DNA from: a virus
Reading direction: 5' to 3' (one strand)
IMG/VR virus record: IMGVR_UViG_3300022745_000071
Span: 1-41,755 of that record
Length of the DNA stretch: 41,755 nt
Shown in pieces: positions 20,285 through 29,814 of this stretch; position 1 is the first letter of the stretch; the number at the start of each line of letters is the position of its first letter. The notes beneath the pieces are model-generated. The model searched no databases and was not told where the DNA came from. It was given only the letters and a program-made list of their open reading frames with translations. The position numbers were made by a program, and so were the translations under genes.

Positions 20285-23200
20285 CCCTAAGTATTACTAA
20301 TGAAACGAATAGCATTTCTTTGAATACGAATGCTACTGGTTGGGTTATTGATGACCTTGCTTTTCCTAATCGTGCTGCCTTTGTTACTTGGAATGCTACT
20401 GCCACAAAAGCCGTAGGTCTTAATGTTACTGTAGAGGGCTGCACTTCTCGTTATATTGGTACTGGTACTGCAATCAGTGACCTTCCGGGTTGGGTTACGA
20501 ATACCCCTTACTATAAGTCCCGTACCGAACTGACTGCGGCTACTGTACAAGGTGACGTAAACTACATCCAGATCAAAGACCGCTTCTATATCCGTGATAC
20601 TTCTGGTACTGCCATTACCTCTAATGCTGGCGCTGTTAAATGGTCCCCTGTAGTCAATGCTAGCCCTGTAGATTGGGGTGGTGTGGCTAATGCCACAGAC
20701 AATACGACTGCCCTTGTAGCATGGGCCTCATGGCTTGCTACGGCCACTGTTGCCCTTGAGGGTTTCCTGCCTTCTGGTGAGTGGAAATACACGACTCCCC
20801 TCTCCTTCTCTGGTGTGCGTTCTAGGGTTATTCGTGGTGTTGGTGGTAACATCATTGGTAATGGTTCTAGGCTTTCCTATACAGGGACTAACTCTGACCC
20901 CTCTATTGTAGGTTCTTTCTCTGTTACTTCCTGCCTGCACTATGAATTTCAGAATATCTGCTTTATCCAAAGAGGTACGGGGACCAGTTATCACGTTGCA
21001 GTTAATGCTAGTGTCTCCCCTGCACTCTCTTCCCACTTCATCAAGTTCCGTCAGTGTACCTTTATGGACGCTACTGGCGCTACTATGGGTTATGGTGGGG
21101 TTCTCGCTTCTTCCTCCAAGTTCGTAGAATTTGATAGCTGCCAATTCAACTACATCACACAAGATTATGGTCTTATTTGTGGTGAAGATAATAATAACAC
21201 CATCATTTCCGGTCAACTTGCTCTTTCCACTGTAAAGAATTGCTTGTTCCTCAATGATATTGGTCTTTATCGCGTGGTTGACCTTGTTATTGAGAATTGT
21301 GGTTTTGAGACTAAGGCCAAAGATGGTGGTTCGGGTTGTATTGTTCCTTTGGGGGAACTCCGTTCTAGTAACATCACTATCCGTAATAACTCGTTTATTG
21401 ATGATGGTGCCAAGACTGAAACTAGGGCTGCTATTACTACCTCGTCTTATGCAGGTACAGTAACTCTTGCCGCTGGTGCTGGTTGGATCATTGATGGGAA
21501 CCAATTCCGCAATAGGAAAACTGGTATCCATGTCAAGGGTGGTTGCCGTATCTCTTCTAATGCTTTCATGCAGCGTACTACCCCTACACCCTCAGTTGGT
21601 ATCCGTCTTGATTCTGCTCTTACTGCTGTAGATATTGTCCAGATTGATGCTTCCAATGACTTCTCTATGGCTATTCTTAATGGGAAAACTCCTATTGAGG
21701 ATAACCGTAGTGTAAAGTTTGCTACCTATAGAGCCTTTGCTACTCGTGCTATGGCTGTGGCCTATATTGCTGCTAATACTCCTACTATTGGTACTGTAGT
21801 GTCCTTTGCTGGGGTATCTGTACGTTATATCGGGTCTGGTACTGTCATTAGTGATATGCCGGGTTATGTCCCTGAAGGTGGTGTGGCTTATCCTGACCAC
21901 TATGCAGACAATACTACCCCCGGCACTACCGATATGACGACTGCCCTGCAATCGGCTGTCACTAATAATCGAGTTGTAAGGGGCCTTCCGGGTTCTACTT
22001 ACTTGGTTAAGGGTGTTTGCACTATTGCTACTGATGGTGCAGATATTGATTTTCGTGGTTGTACTGTTACTGCTACGGGTTGGGATGTTGGGGATGCTAT
22101 TCAATCCTTCCCTACTGGCCTATTCAATGTGCAAGGTACTCTTGGTCGTGCTGGGTTGATGACGGGTTCCGCTGCGGCTGGTGCCACTACCATTACTCTC
22201 GCCACTCCTGTAACTGCCGTTGCCCCCGGTGATGGTCTTTACATGATTGGGGCCAATACTCAGTGGTACACTGAAGGCTCAACTGTTGTTCCTTATTCTT
22301 TTGTGACTTCGGTTGTTTCTATTAGTGGCACTACGGTTACTCTTGCAGAACCGCTTCCCTTTGCTTTTAACTCTGCTACGGGTAACGTCACTGTTACTAC
22401 ATGGAAGGGTCTTAAGGGTGTTTCTGTAAGGCTTGGTACTGTTATTGGGCCGGGTTATGTACGTGCTAGGGCCAATGGTGCTGGTGAACACGCCCTTACT
22501 GCAATCTATTGCCGTGATGTTACCCTTACTGCTGAACATATTGAGGGCTTCCAAGGTCACTCAATCTACTCTCAAAGATGCTTGGGTGTAATTCAGGGTG
22601 GTCATGTTCAAGGTTGGCCTGATACTTACAGTGCTACTTCTGTTGAAGGTGATAACTCTTTCTTTGCTGGTTTCTGGGCTATTGAATGTGCCCATGTACA
22701 AATTGCAGGGTCGGCTCATCGTACTAGGCATGGTATAGACGGAACACGCTCACGCGATGTATCCGTTACCACAAAAGTATGGGATACTCATCAGAGTGCT
22801 TATACTACTCACTGGGGTTGTACGGACTGGACCTTCTCTGGAATTCAATATAGAGGACTTCCTTCTACCCAAGGTGTTCTTTTGTGGCGTGGCTTTGATC
22901 TGCGGCTGCAAGATTCCGTGTTGGAAAGCACTGATACTTCCCCCGCCTTCTATGATGGTACTGGTGCTACAAGTGACTTGGGTCGCAATTACACTATCAG
23001 CAATACTACCCTTATTAGTGCTGGACCTGCCATGCAGATTAACGCATGGGTGGATAGTCTAAAAGCAAGTAACCTTAAAGTTAGTGGTGGTGGTTCGGCT
23101 GGAACTCCACCTGTCCAAATCAATACTCCTTACTTGAAAGATTTGGATTTCCAAGCTAGTACGGTTGATGCTGTATCCTCTAACTATGCCATTGACACTA

Positions 23201-23826
23201 ATGCAAGTCCTGTGACTATTCGGGATTGGCGCATTAAGAACAATAACATTAACGGGTATGCTGTTCGTGCTGTAAGGGCTTATGCAGAAACTTCTCAAAC
23301 TATGCTAGATTTTTCTGCTAACATGTTGCGTCCAACCGGGACTCCGGGGGACCACCTTACTGCAACTGGTACGTTCCTACATCTTGTCAATGGACCTAAC
23401 CTCTGCGCAGATGGTAAAATCCATGCACCTGTAACGGAATGGTTCCCGGTATTGTCGGATGGTACTAATGACGCTACAATGGCTGCTGCCACAAAGGGTT
23501 GGTGGAGGCGTGAAGGACCACTTGTGTACTTCTCTGCTAGGGTGTCTATCTCTGCTATTGGGTCGGTATCTGGTGCTGTCCGTATCAAGGGTTTGCCGTT
23601 TACAGAATTGGTTACTCTCGGTAATGCTTCTGGCACTTTTGCTGTGGCTAACGCATCTGGCCTTGCAATTACGGCTGGTAACACTGTTACTGCCTTTATG
23701 GTTTCTAATACAAACTATATTCAACTTCAAGTTTTTTCTGCTACGACTGGGACTTCTAGTATGACCGCAACCCAATGGGGTAGTGCAGGGAGTCTAATGA
23801 TCAGTGGATCATTCTTGGTAGCCTAA
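20281..23826 (+). CDS. Tail spike / receptor-binding protein with two beta-helix regions
   Basis: 1181 residues, Thr/Gly/Asn/Val-rich. N-terminal adaptor (about 1-130), then a pectate-lyase-like beta-helix beginning with the typical SPVDWGGVANATDNTTAL segment. A second helix follows from about 535 (DNTTPGTTDMTTALQSAV...VVRGLPGSTYLVKG). The C-terminal 120 residues look like a fibre tip or trimerisation part. A module ending RYIGTGTAISDLPG at 57-70 recurs as RYIGSGTVISDMPG at 515-528, so the protein contains two spike units in tandem. Probably binds or degrades a surface polysaccharide; catalytic residues cannot be fixed by eye. Confidence 0.85.
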   Translation: MTLSITNETNSISLNTNATGWVIDDLAFPNRAAFVTWNATATKAVGLNVTVEGCTSRYIGTGTAISDLPGWVTNTPYYKSRTELTAATVQGDVNYIQIKDRFYIRDTSGTAITSNAGAVKWSPVVNASPVDWGGVANATDNTTALVAWASWLATATVALEGFLPSGEWKYTTPLSFSGVRSRVIRGVGGNIIGNGSRLSYTGTNSDPSIVGSFSVTSCLHYEFQNICFIQRGTGTSYHVAVNASVSPALSSHFIKFRQCTFMDATGATMGYGGVLASSSKFVEFDSCQFNYITQDYGLICGEDNNNTIISGQLALSTVKNCLFLNDIGLYRVVDLVIENCGFETKAKDGGSGCIVPLGELRSSNITIRNNSFIDDGAKTETRAAITTSSYAGTVTLAAGAGWIIDGNQFRNRKTGIHVKGGCRISSNAFMQRTTPTPSVGIRLDSALTAVDIVQIDASNDFSMAILNGKTPIEDNRSVKFATYRAFATRAMAVAYIAANTPTIGTVVSFAGVSVRYIGSGTVISDMPGYVPEGGVAYPDHYADNTTPGTTDMTTALQSAVTNNRVVRGLPGSTYLVKGVCTIATDGADIDFRGCTVTATGWDVGDAIQSFPTGLFNVQGTLGRAGLMTGSAAAGATTITLATPVTAVAPGDGLYMIGANTQWYTEGSTVVPYSFVTSVVSISGTTVTLAEPLPFAFNSATGNVTVTTWKGLKGVSVRLGTVIGPGYVRARANGAGEHALTAIYCRDVTLTAEHIEGFQGHSIYSQRCLGVIQGGHVQGWPDTYSATSVEGDNSFFAGFWAIECAHVQIAGSAHRTRHGIDGTRSRDVSVTTKVWDTHQSAYTTHWGCTDWTFSGIQYRGLPSTQGVLLWRGFDLRLQDSVLESTDTSPAFYDGTGATSDLGRNYTISNTTLISAGPAMQINAWVDSLKASNLKVSGGGSAGTPPVQINTPYLKDLDFQASTVDAVSSNYAIDTNASPVTIRDWRIKNNNINGYAVRAVRAYAETSQTMLDFSANMLRPTGTPGDHLTATGTFLHLVNGPNLCADGKIHAPVTEWFPVLSDGTNDATMAAATKGWWRREGPLVYFSARVSISAIGSVSGAVRIKGLPFTELVTLGNASGTFAVANASGLAITAGNTVTAFMVSNTNYIQLQVFSATTGTSSMTATQWGSAGSLMISGSFLVA

Positions 23827-23851
23827 CATAAACTAAAACAGGAATCTAAAA

Positions 23852-24121
23852 ATGGTAGCTAATGCCGTAGACTTGTCTGCTGGTCTTGTTCGGGATTGGA
23901 TTCCTGTTACACCCAGCGATTCTACTGACAATATGGGTCTTTCCTCTGAGAACCAACTTGTCGGTTTCTATGTTACAGTTGGTGGGGCGGTAGTCTTTAC
24001 TGTAGATGGTACTGATCGTACAGTAACCTTCCCCTCCAACTTCTATGTGCCTTGTACCAATGTTACCCGTATTAAATCTACGGGTACTACTGCTACAGGT
24101 ATTCACTCTCTGGTTATCTAA
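23852..24121 (+). CDS. Spike base protein (RCAP_Rcc01079-like)
   Basis: 89 residues: VTPSDSTDNMG, then GFYVTVGGAVVFTVDGTDRTVTF, then VTRIKSTGTTATGI. This layout matches the small spike-base family known from the Rhodobacter gene transfer agent and alphaproteobacterial phages, which anchors head or tail spikes. Its place between two receptor-binding genes fits. Confidence 0.75.
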   Translation: MVANAVDLSAGLVRDWIPVTPSDSTDNMGLSSENQLVGFYVTVGGAVVFTVDGTDRTVTFPSNFYVPCTNVTRIKSTGTTATGIHSLVI

Positions 24122-24132
24122 GGATTAAGTAT

Positions 24133-24936
24133 ATGCCCTCTCTTTCTCTAGGATTGTCCCTTAGAGGGCAGATGCTTACGGGGAAAAGTTTTAGTCCTAC
24201 TTCTCTCTTTCTTGGTGGTGAGAAGGGTTTTATCTATGATGTTTCTAACAGAGACACCCTTTTCACTGATACCTCAGGGACCACAAAAGTAAGTGCCGCT
24301 GGGCAGGCTGTTGCTAGGGTCAATGATTTTTCCCCTAACTCTGCTAACCTCACTCAGGCTACAGGGGCTAGTATGCCTCTCTATCAAGTAGATGGTTCTG
24401 GTAGACCTTACCTATCTTTTGATGGTTCAAATGATTGGTTGCAATCTGGTACACTTGACTACTCTGCTGTATCTACGTTCTCGCTGATTATTGGACTTTA
24501 TAAAGCAAGTGATGCTGCTGTTGCCTTCCCAGTGGAATTCGGAACGTCAACCACTACCGTTCCCGGCTTTGCTATTCGTGTACCACACGGGGCTGCTACA
24601 ACGGTGTCTGCGGTCCACCGTGGGGCGACGTTTACTGTATTTTCTACTGTGGTAGATGTTGGTGCTGCTCCTAAGTCACTGGTGCTATCCATGACTTCCA
24701 ACATGACTACGCCAAAACTTACATTCCGAACTAATGGTACTTCTGCGGCAGACGCCAACTCAAATCCTGGTGGAGGGGCGTATGGTTCGGCTGCACTGTA
24801 TGTTGGTCGGCGAAATGGTGCCTCCAACCCCTTCTCTGGACGCATTTTTGGTATTATTGGTGTTGCTCGTATCCTGACTGCACAAGAGATTTTGATGTGT
24901 GAAACGTGGATGAACTCGCGTACAGGGGCCTTCTAA
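24133..24936 (+). CDS. LamG/concanavalin-like virion protein, 267 aa
   Basis: After a short N-terminus (PSLSLGLSLRG) comes FLGGEKGFIYDVSNRDTLF, then YLSFDGSNDWL and a series of strands ending RIFGIIGVARILTAQEI. This is the signature of laminin-G/concanavalin-like jelly-roll domains in phage virion proteins, probably carbohydrate-binding. It belongs to the spike cluster. Confidence 0.8.
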   Translation: MPSLSLGLSLRGQMLTGKSFSPTSLFLGGEKGFIYDVSNRDTLFTDTSGTTKVSAAGQAVARVNDFSPNSANLTQATGASMPLYQVDGSGRPYLSFDGSNDWLQSGTLDYSAVSTFSLIIGLYKASDAAVAFPVEFGTSTTTVPGFAIRVPHGAATTVSAVHRGATFTVFSTVVDVGAAPKSLVLSMTSNMTTPKLTFRTNGTSAADANSNPGGGAYGSAALYVGRRNGASNPFSGRIFGIIGVARILTAQEILMCETWMNSRTGAF

Positions 24937-24957
24937 TTAGCCTTAAAGGAACTTCTT

Positions 24958-26355
24958 ATGAATAGACTGTCTGAAACGGCTAGTAAGATTGAATTGGGCG
25001 TTTCGGGCCAAAACACTTACTCTGGCTTGCCCTATGCAGATGAATTTCTTGTTGACCTTCGTGGTAATAAGGCAATTCAAAAATATCGTGAAATGCGTGA
25101 CAATAATGCCACTATTGGGGCTGTCATGTATGCAGTTGAACAAACTCTCCGTGATGTAGAAATCAAAGTTGTTCCTGCTGATGATACCCAAGAAGCCAAA
25201 GACGCTGCTGACTTTATGAAGTCTGTCCTTGAGGATATGGACCATAGTCTTGATGACCATATTGCTGAAGCTCTTTCTTCTTTGACTTATGGGTTTTCGT
25301 GGTTTGAAACTGTCTATAAGGTTCGTGGTGGCGATGCTCGTTCTAGCAAAAAGAACAGCAAATACAATGATGGCAAGATTGGTATCAAGAAACTTGCTAT
25401 TCGTGCCCCTTGGACTGTTTATCGTTTTGAAGTAGACCACAACAACGGCGAAATCCTTGGTATGCACCAAATGGTGTCTTGGGGTAAGTCTGCTATTTAT
25501 ATCCCTCTTGAAAAGAGTGTGTACTACCGAACCACAAGCCTGAACAATGACCCTTCTGGGCGTTCTGTTCTTCGTAATGCTTATGTGGCCTATACCTATT
25601 TAAATCGTATCCAGAGTTATGAAGCCATTGCCATTGAGCGTGAACTTCATGGTGTACCTATTGGACGTATGCCTGCTGAGTATCTTAGTGCAGATGCTAC
25701 GGCGGATCAAGTTACTTTGCGTCAACAGTTTGAACGTATCCTTCGTGACTTGAAGAACAACGAACAAGGTTACGCACTTCTTCCTTCAGACCTTTATACT
25801 GATACAGATGGTAAGCCTACTAATCAACGTTTGATGGACGTAGAACTTATTACTGCCAATGGTACTCGTGCTATTGATACCAACCCTGTCATTCAACGTT
25901 ATCAGCACGACATTGCCCGCAGTGTGATGGCTGAGTTTATGATGCTTGGTGGTGGTGCTACAGGCTCCTATGCCCTCTCCAAAACCAAGACTGACTTGTT
26001 CCTGCGTTCTATGGAAAGTTACATCAATAGCATCGTTGATACCCTTAATAAGCAGCTGGTTGAATCACTTTGGAAACTAAATGGTTTCTCTTGGGATACC
26101 CTTCCTAAGTTGGTTGCTGGTGATGTTGCGCCACATGACCTTAAAGAATTGGCTTCCTTCCTTCGTAATCTTAATGGTGCTGATATTAACGTTGCTGATC
26201 AGATTGACGCTGTTGAAGAACTTATGCACATCGCTGAATTGCCCTTCAATAAGGAAGAATACATTAAGGACCGTGAAAAACAAAAGGCTGATGAAGAAAA
26301 AGCCCTTACGCAACTTAAGACACCTAAGAAGATTTTTCCGGGAGCCGCAGGCTAA
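24958..26355 (+). CDS. Portal protein (DUF935/Mu gp29-like)
   Basis: 465 residues forming the dodecameric DNA entry ring. The segment YREMRDNNATIGAVMYAVEQ, an ALSSLTYGFSWFETVYKV segment and a later RYQHDIARSVMAEFMMLGG region follow the DUF935-type portal layout. An AAAGGAA site precedes the ATG at 24958. The stop overlaps the ATG of the protease gene. Confidence 0.9.
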   Translation: MNRLSETASKIELGVSGQNTYSGLPYADEFLVDLRGNKAIQKYREMRDNNATIGAVMYAVEQTLRDVEIKVVPADDTQEAKDAADFMKSVLEDMDHSLDDHIAEALSSLTYGFSWFETVYKVRGGDARSSKKNSKYNDGKIGIKKLAIRAPWTVYRFEVDHNNGEILGMHQMVSWGKSAIYIPLEKSVYYRTTSLNNDPSGRSVLRNAYVAYTYLNRIQSYEAIAIERELHGVPIGRMPAEYLSADATADQVTLRQQFERILRDLKNNEQGYALLPSDLYTDTDGKPTNQRLMDVELITANGTRAIDTNPVIQRYQHDIARSVMAEFMMLGGGATGSYALSKTKTDLFLRSMESYINSIVDTLNKQLVESLWKLNGFSWDTLPKLVAGDVAPHDLKELASFLRNLNGADINVADQIDAVEELMHIAELPFNKEEYIKDREKQKADEEKALTQLKTPKKIFPGAAG

Positions 26356-26750
26356 TGAGTAAGTATGAAATTCAAGGTAAAATCCTCAAAGCCGATGATG
26401 CACAGCGACTAGTTTTTGGTTGGGCAAGTGTAATTACTGAGAACGGTATTCCTGTAGTAGATACTCAGGGTGATGTTATCAAAGCAGATACCCTTATGAA
26501 AGCAGCAACAGAGTTTATGTTGTCAGCTAGGGTAACTAAAGAAATGCATAATGGTGGAAAGATTGGAGAGTTTGTACACTCTTTCCCTATTACTAAAGAA
26601 CTTTGTACTGCATTGGGTATTCAGTGCGACAAGGAAGGCTGGATTGTGGCGTGTAAGGTCTATGATGATAGTGTTTGGGCCAAAGTCAAGTCTGGTGAAC
26701 TGAAAGCCTTCTCCATTGGTGGACGGGCTAAGAGGGAGAAAATCCAATGA
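26355..26750 (+). CDS. Prohead protease, XkdF-like serine protease domain
   Basis: 131 residues with VFGWASVITENGIPVVDTQGDVI, a KEMHNGGKIGEFVHSFP segment (candidate catalytic His) and a C-terminal KAFSIGGRAKRE in which the Ser is conserved in XkdF-like proteases. It is truncated compared with XkdF proteins: the usual EVSLVD-PAN tail is encoded by the next gene in the -1 frame. Overlaps: 1 nt with portal, 4 nt with the scaffold gene. Confidence 0.82.
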   Translation: MSKYEIQGKILKADDAQRLVFGWASVITENGIPVVDTQGDVIKADTLMKAATEFMLSARVTKEMHNGGKIGEFVHSFPITKELCTALGIQCDKEGWIVACKVYDDSVWAKVKSGELKAFSIGGRAKREKIQ

Positions 26751-27499
26751 ATGAACTCCTAGACCTGCAACTGGACGAAGTGTCGCTCGTGGATTCTCCC
26801 GCGAACAAATCGGCTACTGTCGCCCTCTTCAAACGAGATGATACAATGACTGATGAAACTAAGCAAGAAGAGTTGGAGAAGGCCAAAAGCCATGACCCTG
26901 CTACTGAAGTGGAAACCCCTGAAGAGGATGCCACGGATACCATGACTGAGGCTGAAGAAGCCAAACCCAAAAAGAAAAAGCCTGTCGCTAAGAGTGGTCG
27001 TGAGATTGAACTTGAAGCAGAGGTTGAACGTCTTACGAAAGCACTTGAAGAAAAGGCTCAAGAAGAAGTCACCAAGGCTGATGAGATGATTGATTTTGGT
27101 GGTGAGATGATTGCTAAAAGTGCAATCCCTGCCCCTGTCCTTAAAAAACTAGAAGAGGTTCAAAAGGCTCAAGAAGCCCAAGACCTTCGTAAGCGCGCCG
27201 AAGAAGAACTCCCTAATTTCGCGGGGACTGCTGATCAGCGCGGTAAACTGCTGAAGTCCATTGGTAATGACGCTGACCTTCTGTCCCTTCTGAAGTCTGC
27301 TGATGCCGCTTTTGCTGGGCTTTTTAAAGAAGTTGGCAAAACGGATGCCGATACAGGTCTTTTGTCTGCTGATCAGAAACTTGATGCTCTCGTCAAGAAT
27401 CGTCAGGAAGAAAAGAAAGAGGACTTCTATAAAGCATACGCTGCTGTGATCAAAACTGCCGAAGGTAAAGACCTTCTGCTTCAAACCTACAAGAAATAA
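26747..27499 (+). CDS. Scaffold-like protein carrying the protease C-terminal motif
   Basis: 250 residues. It starts MNELLDLQLDEVSLVDSPAN, the hallmark tail of XkdF-type proteases, and then becomes a highly charged Glu/Lys coiled-coil protein (residues about 35-150) typical of capsid scaffolds, ending in a helical C-terminus. The ATGA overlap suggests translation by re-initiation after the protease gene. Expected to guide capsid assembly and be cleaved or expelled. Confidence 0.75.
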   Translation: MNELLDLQLDEVSLVDSPANKSATVALFKRDDTMTDETKQEELEKAKSHDPATEVETPEEDATDTMTEAEEAKPKKKKPVAKSGREIELEAEVERLTKALEEKAQEEVTKADEMIDFGGEMIAKSAIPAPVLKKLEEVQKAQEAQDLRKRAEEELPNFAGTADQRGKLLKSIGNDADLLSLLKSADAAFAGLFKEVGKTDADTGLLSADQKLDALVKNRQEEKKEDFYKAYAAVIKTAEGKDLLLQTYKK

Positions 27500-27510
27500 G
27501 GAATAAAAAA

Positions 27511-27870
27511 TTGGCATTTTCCGAAAACATGATGACTCGCAGCTATGTCACTAGCGCGGCTGTTTCTCAATTTCGTTTTATCGTTCTGACCTCCGGTCTG
27601 GCTGCTCATGTTGGTACGGCTGGTGTCCGTGCTGACGCTGTGTCCATTACCGATGCCGCTTCGGGTAAAGCCGTTGCTGGTGCCTATTCGGGCCGTGTGA
27701 CCGTTACCGCTGGTGGCACTATCGCCAAGGGCGCTTCGGTTTCGTCTAACGCCTCTGGTCAGGCAATTACTGCTACCACGGGTCATATTATCCTTGGTAC
27801 TGCCCTTGAGGATGCTGTTAGTGGTCAGGTCATGACTATTGACATCCGTCAAGATGGCACCGCTGCCTAA
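27511..27870 (+). CDS. Capsid decoration protein, 119 aa
   Basis: Starts at TTG 27511 (no ATG before codon 7). Ala/Gly/Thr/Val-rich with GRVTVTAGGTIAKGASVSSN and a GTALEDAVSGQVMTI strand, matching small DUF2190-like head decoration proteins. It lies directly before the major capsid gene. The initiation sequence is shared exactly with the tail tube gene. Codon use is GC-richer, as in the capsid gene, consistent with high expression. Confidence 0.8.
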   Translation: MAFSENMMTRSYVTSAAVSQFRFIVLTSGLAAHVGTAGVRADAVSITDAASGKAVAGAYSGRVTVTAGGTIAKGASVSSNASGQAITATTGHIILGTALEDAVSGQVMTIDIRQDGTAA

Positions 27871-27902
27871 GACCCTCTAGTTTAGAACAAGGAATATAAA
27901 AT

Positions 27903-28910
27903 ATGGCTATGTTGACTCCGAGTGCAGTTCACGTTGATACCCCGCTTACTAACCTGACTATTGCTTACCTGCAAGATCAGAATGGTTTTATTGCGGATAA
28001 GGTTTTCCCTCGTGTGCCTGTTAGCAATAAGACTAACAAATACTACATCTATAACCGTGCTGACTTCAACCGTGTTGGTCAGGTTCAGCTTCGTGCCCCG
28101 CGTACTAAAGCCCCTGTGGTCGGTATGTCGCTGTCGTCGGATACCTACAGTGCTGACGTGTATTCGCTTGCCACCAATTTTGACTTTGAAACTCTGGCAA
28201 ACGAAGATCAAGCACTGAATATCCGTGCCGCTGGCGCACAGATGCTTACCTACCAACTCCTGATTGACCGTGAAGTTCGTTGGGCCACCAAGTACTTCGC
28301 TGGTTCGATTTGGGGTACGGATTGGGCTGGTGTGTCGGGTTCCCCGTCTACGAACCAAGTCCGTCAATGGTCTGACTATACGAACTCTACTCCGATTCGT
28401 GACGTTACGTCCCTCATGCAGGCTATCCAACTGAAGTCGGGTGGTTTCAAGCCCAACGTCATGGTTGTCGGTAAGCAGGTTCGTGATATTCTGGTTAACC
28501 ACCCGGATATTCTGGCACGTCTGAATGGTGGTGCTACCGTTACCAATACCGCTCTGATCACCGAAGCCAAGATTGCCGAAATCTTTGGTGTTGAAGAGTT
28601 CTTGGTTATGGAAACGGTCAAGAACACCGCTGCTGAAGGTGTCACGGAAGCTACTTCGTTTATTGGTGGTAAGTCGGTTGGCCTGTACTACCGTCCTCGT
28701 GCGGCTGGTCTGATGGTTCCCTCGGCTGGTTACACCTTCACTTGGAATGATGTTGCCAATAACTCCGGTTATGGTATCGACATTCGTTCGTATGTGGGTG
28801 ACTTCCTGCGCGTTGAAGGCATTGCAGAACTGTTGGAAGCCAATCTGGCCTATGACCAAAAGGTCGTTTCGACTGATCTGGGTGGCTTTATTGCTACCGT
28901 TATTGCCTGA
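27903..28910 (+). CDS. Major capsid protein
   Basis: 335 residues. An N-terminal segment (YLQDQNGFIADKVFPRVPV) typical of this capsid group, a long alpha/beta core (NVMVVGKQVRDILVNHPDILARL) and a C-terminal strand region fit an HK97 fold without an obvious cleaved delta domain. Its codons are noticeably more GC-biased and uniform than those of its neighbours, a mark of very high expression. It is preceded by the decoration gene and followed by connector genes. Confidence 0.9.
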   Translation: MAMLTPSAVHVDTPLTNLTIAYLQDQNGFIADKVFPRVPVSNKTNKYYIYNRADFNRVGQVQLRAPRTKAPVVGMSLSSDTYSADVYSLATNFDFETLANEDQALNIRAAGAQMLTYQLLIDREVRWATKYFAGSIWGTDWAGVSGSPSTNQVRQWSDYTNSTPIRDVTSLMQAIQLKSGGFKPNVMVVGKQVRDILVNHPDILARLNGGATVTNTALITEAKIAEIFGVEEFLVMETVKNTAAEGVTEATSFIGGKSVGLYYRPRAAGLMVPSAGYTFTWNDVANNSGYGIDIRSYVGDFLRVEGIAELLEANLAYDQKVVSTDLGGFIATVIA

Positions 28911-28927
28911 TTAATAGGAGAAGGCAA

Positions 28928-29329
28928 ATGTCCCGACACAATGTTGCCTTCTTCCAACAAAATCGCCCGCTGTTTGCTAAGGTTCCTTTCCAATCAGCGG
29001 GTACTTTTTGGAAGGCTGGAGAACGATATAATTGGGAATTTCTTCAAATCCCACTTGAAAAAGTTCATGCAGTCTTTCTTGGTGGCTTTGTTCACCATAA
29101 TGCAGAGTTGGAAGAAGAAGTCGTTAAGAAAATCACTATTGGGGATGGCCTAGAAGAACTTTCTGTTGATCAGTTGAACGTTCTTGTGGCTAATATCAAT
29201 GCTAAAGTGAAAGACAAGACTAAGGATAGTTCAGAGTTTATTGCTAAGAAATGTCCCTCAAGTAAAGTTAAAGATAAGCAGATTGGTCTTATTCGTCGTT
29301 GGCGTATGACCTATGGTGACATGGAATAA
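28928..29329 (+). CDS. Hypothetical virion-module protein, 133 aa
   Basis: MSRHNVAFFQQNRPLFAKVPFQ..., with a beta-rich front half and a C-terminal lysine-rich helix (INAKVKDKTKDSSEFIAKKC...QIGLIRRWRMTYG). Its position between capsid and head-tail adaptor suggests a head or connector role, but no family is recognised. Confidence 0.7.
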   Translation: MSRHNVAFFQQNRPLFAKVPFQSAGTFWKAGERYNWEFLQIPLEKVHAVFLGGFVHHNAELEEEVVKKITIGDGLEELSVDQLNVLVANINAKVKDKTKDSSEFIAKKCPSSKVKDKQIGLIRRWRMTYGDME

Positions 29330-29343
29330 GAGAGGATACGGCT

Positions 29344-29814
29344 TTGAGTTGGACATACAATCCCAATGATTTGAATACCACAACAACTTCAGGCCGTATC
29401 AATACTGTTCGTCTATTGATTGGTGATAATGATAGTGTAGACCAAATCCTTCAAGATGAAGAAATTGTGTTTGCACTATCACAAACAAATGATAATGTCT
29501 ACTATGCAGGCTCTTGGGCTTGTCATATGATTGCCTCTAAGTATTCTCGTTTGGTAGATACTAAACTAGAGGGTGCTGGTACTACAAATTATAGTGAACT
29601 TGCTAAACAGTTTATTACTATGAGTGAGCATTTGCTTGACTTGGGTAAGAGGACTAATGGTCGTTCTTTGGGTGCTTTTGCTGGTGGTATCAGTATTACG
29701 GATATGAATACTGTATCTCAAGATACCGATAGGGTTGATCCTTCCTTCCGAGTACAGCAATTCGATAATCAGAGGGCAGGAATCTATACCCCTGATTACT
29801 ATGATGGCATCTAA
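29344..29814 (+). CDS. Head-tail connector / adaptor (gp6-like)
   Basis: 156 residues, TTG start at 29344. SWTYNPNDL ... INTVRLLIGDNDSVDQILQDEEI followed by helices and a YSELAKQFITMSEHLLDLGK segment is the usual layout of small head-completion adaptors that bind under the portal. It overlaps the next gene by 14 nt. Confidence 0.8.
   Translation: MSWTYNPNDLNTTTTSGRINTVRLLIGDNDSVDQILQDEEIVFALSQTNDNVYYAGSWACHMIASKYSRLVDTKLEGAGTTNYSELAKQFITMSEHLLDLGKRTNGRSLGAFAGGISITDMNTVSQDTDRVDPSFRVQQFDNQRAGIYTPDYYDGI

Noticed and set aside
21592-23775. Several minus-strand frames of 80-170 codons opposite the spike gene
   Set aside because: Ser/Thr/Asn-rich shadows created by the Thr- and Gly-rich spike coding sequence.
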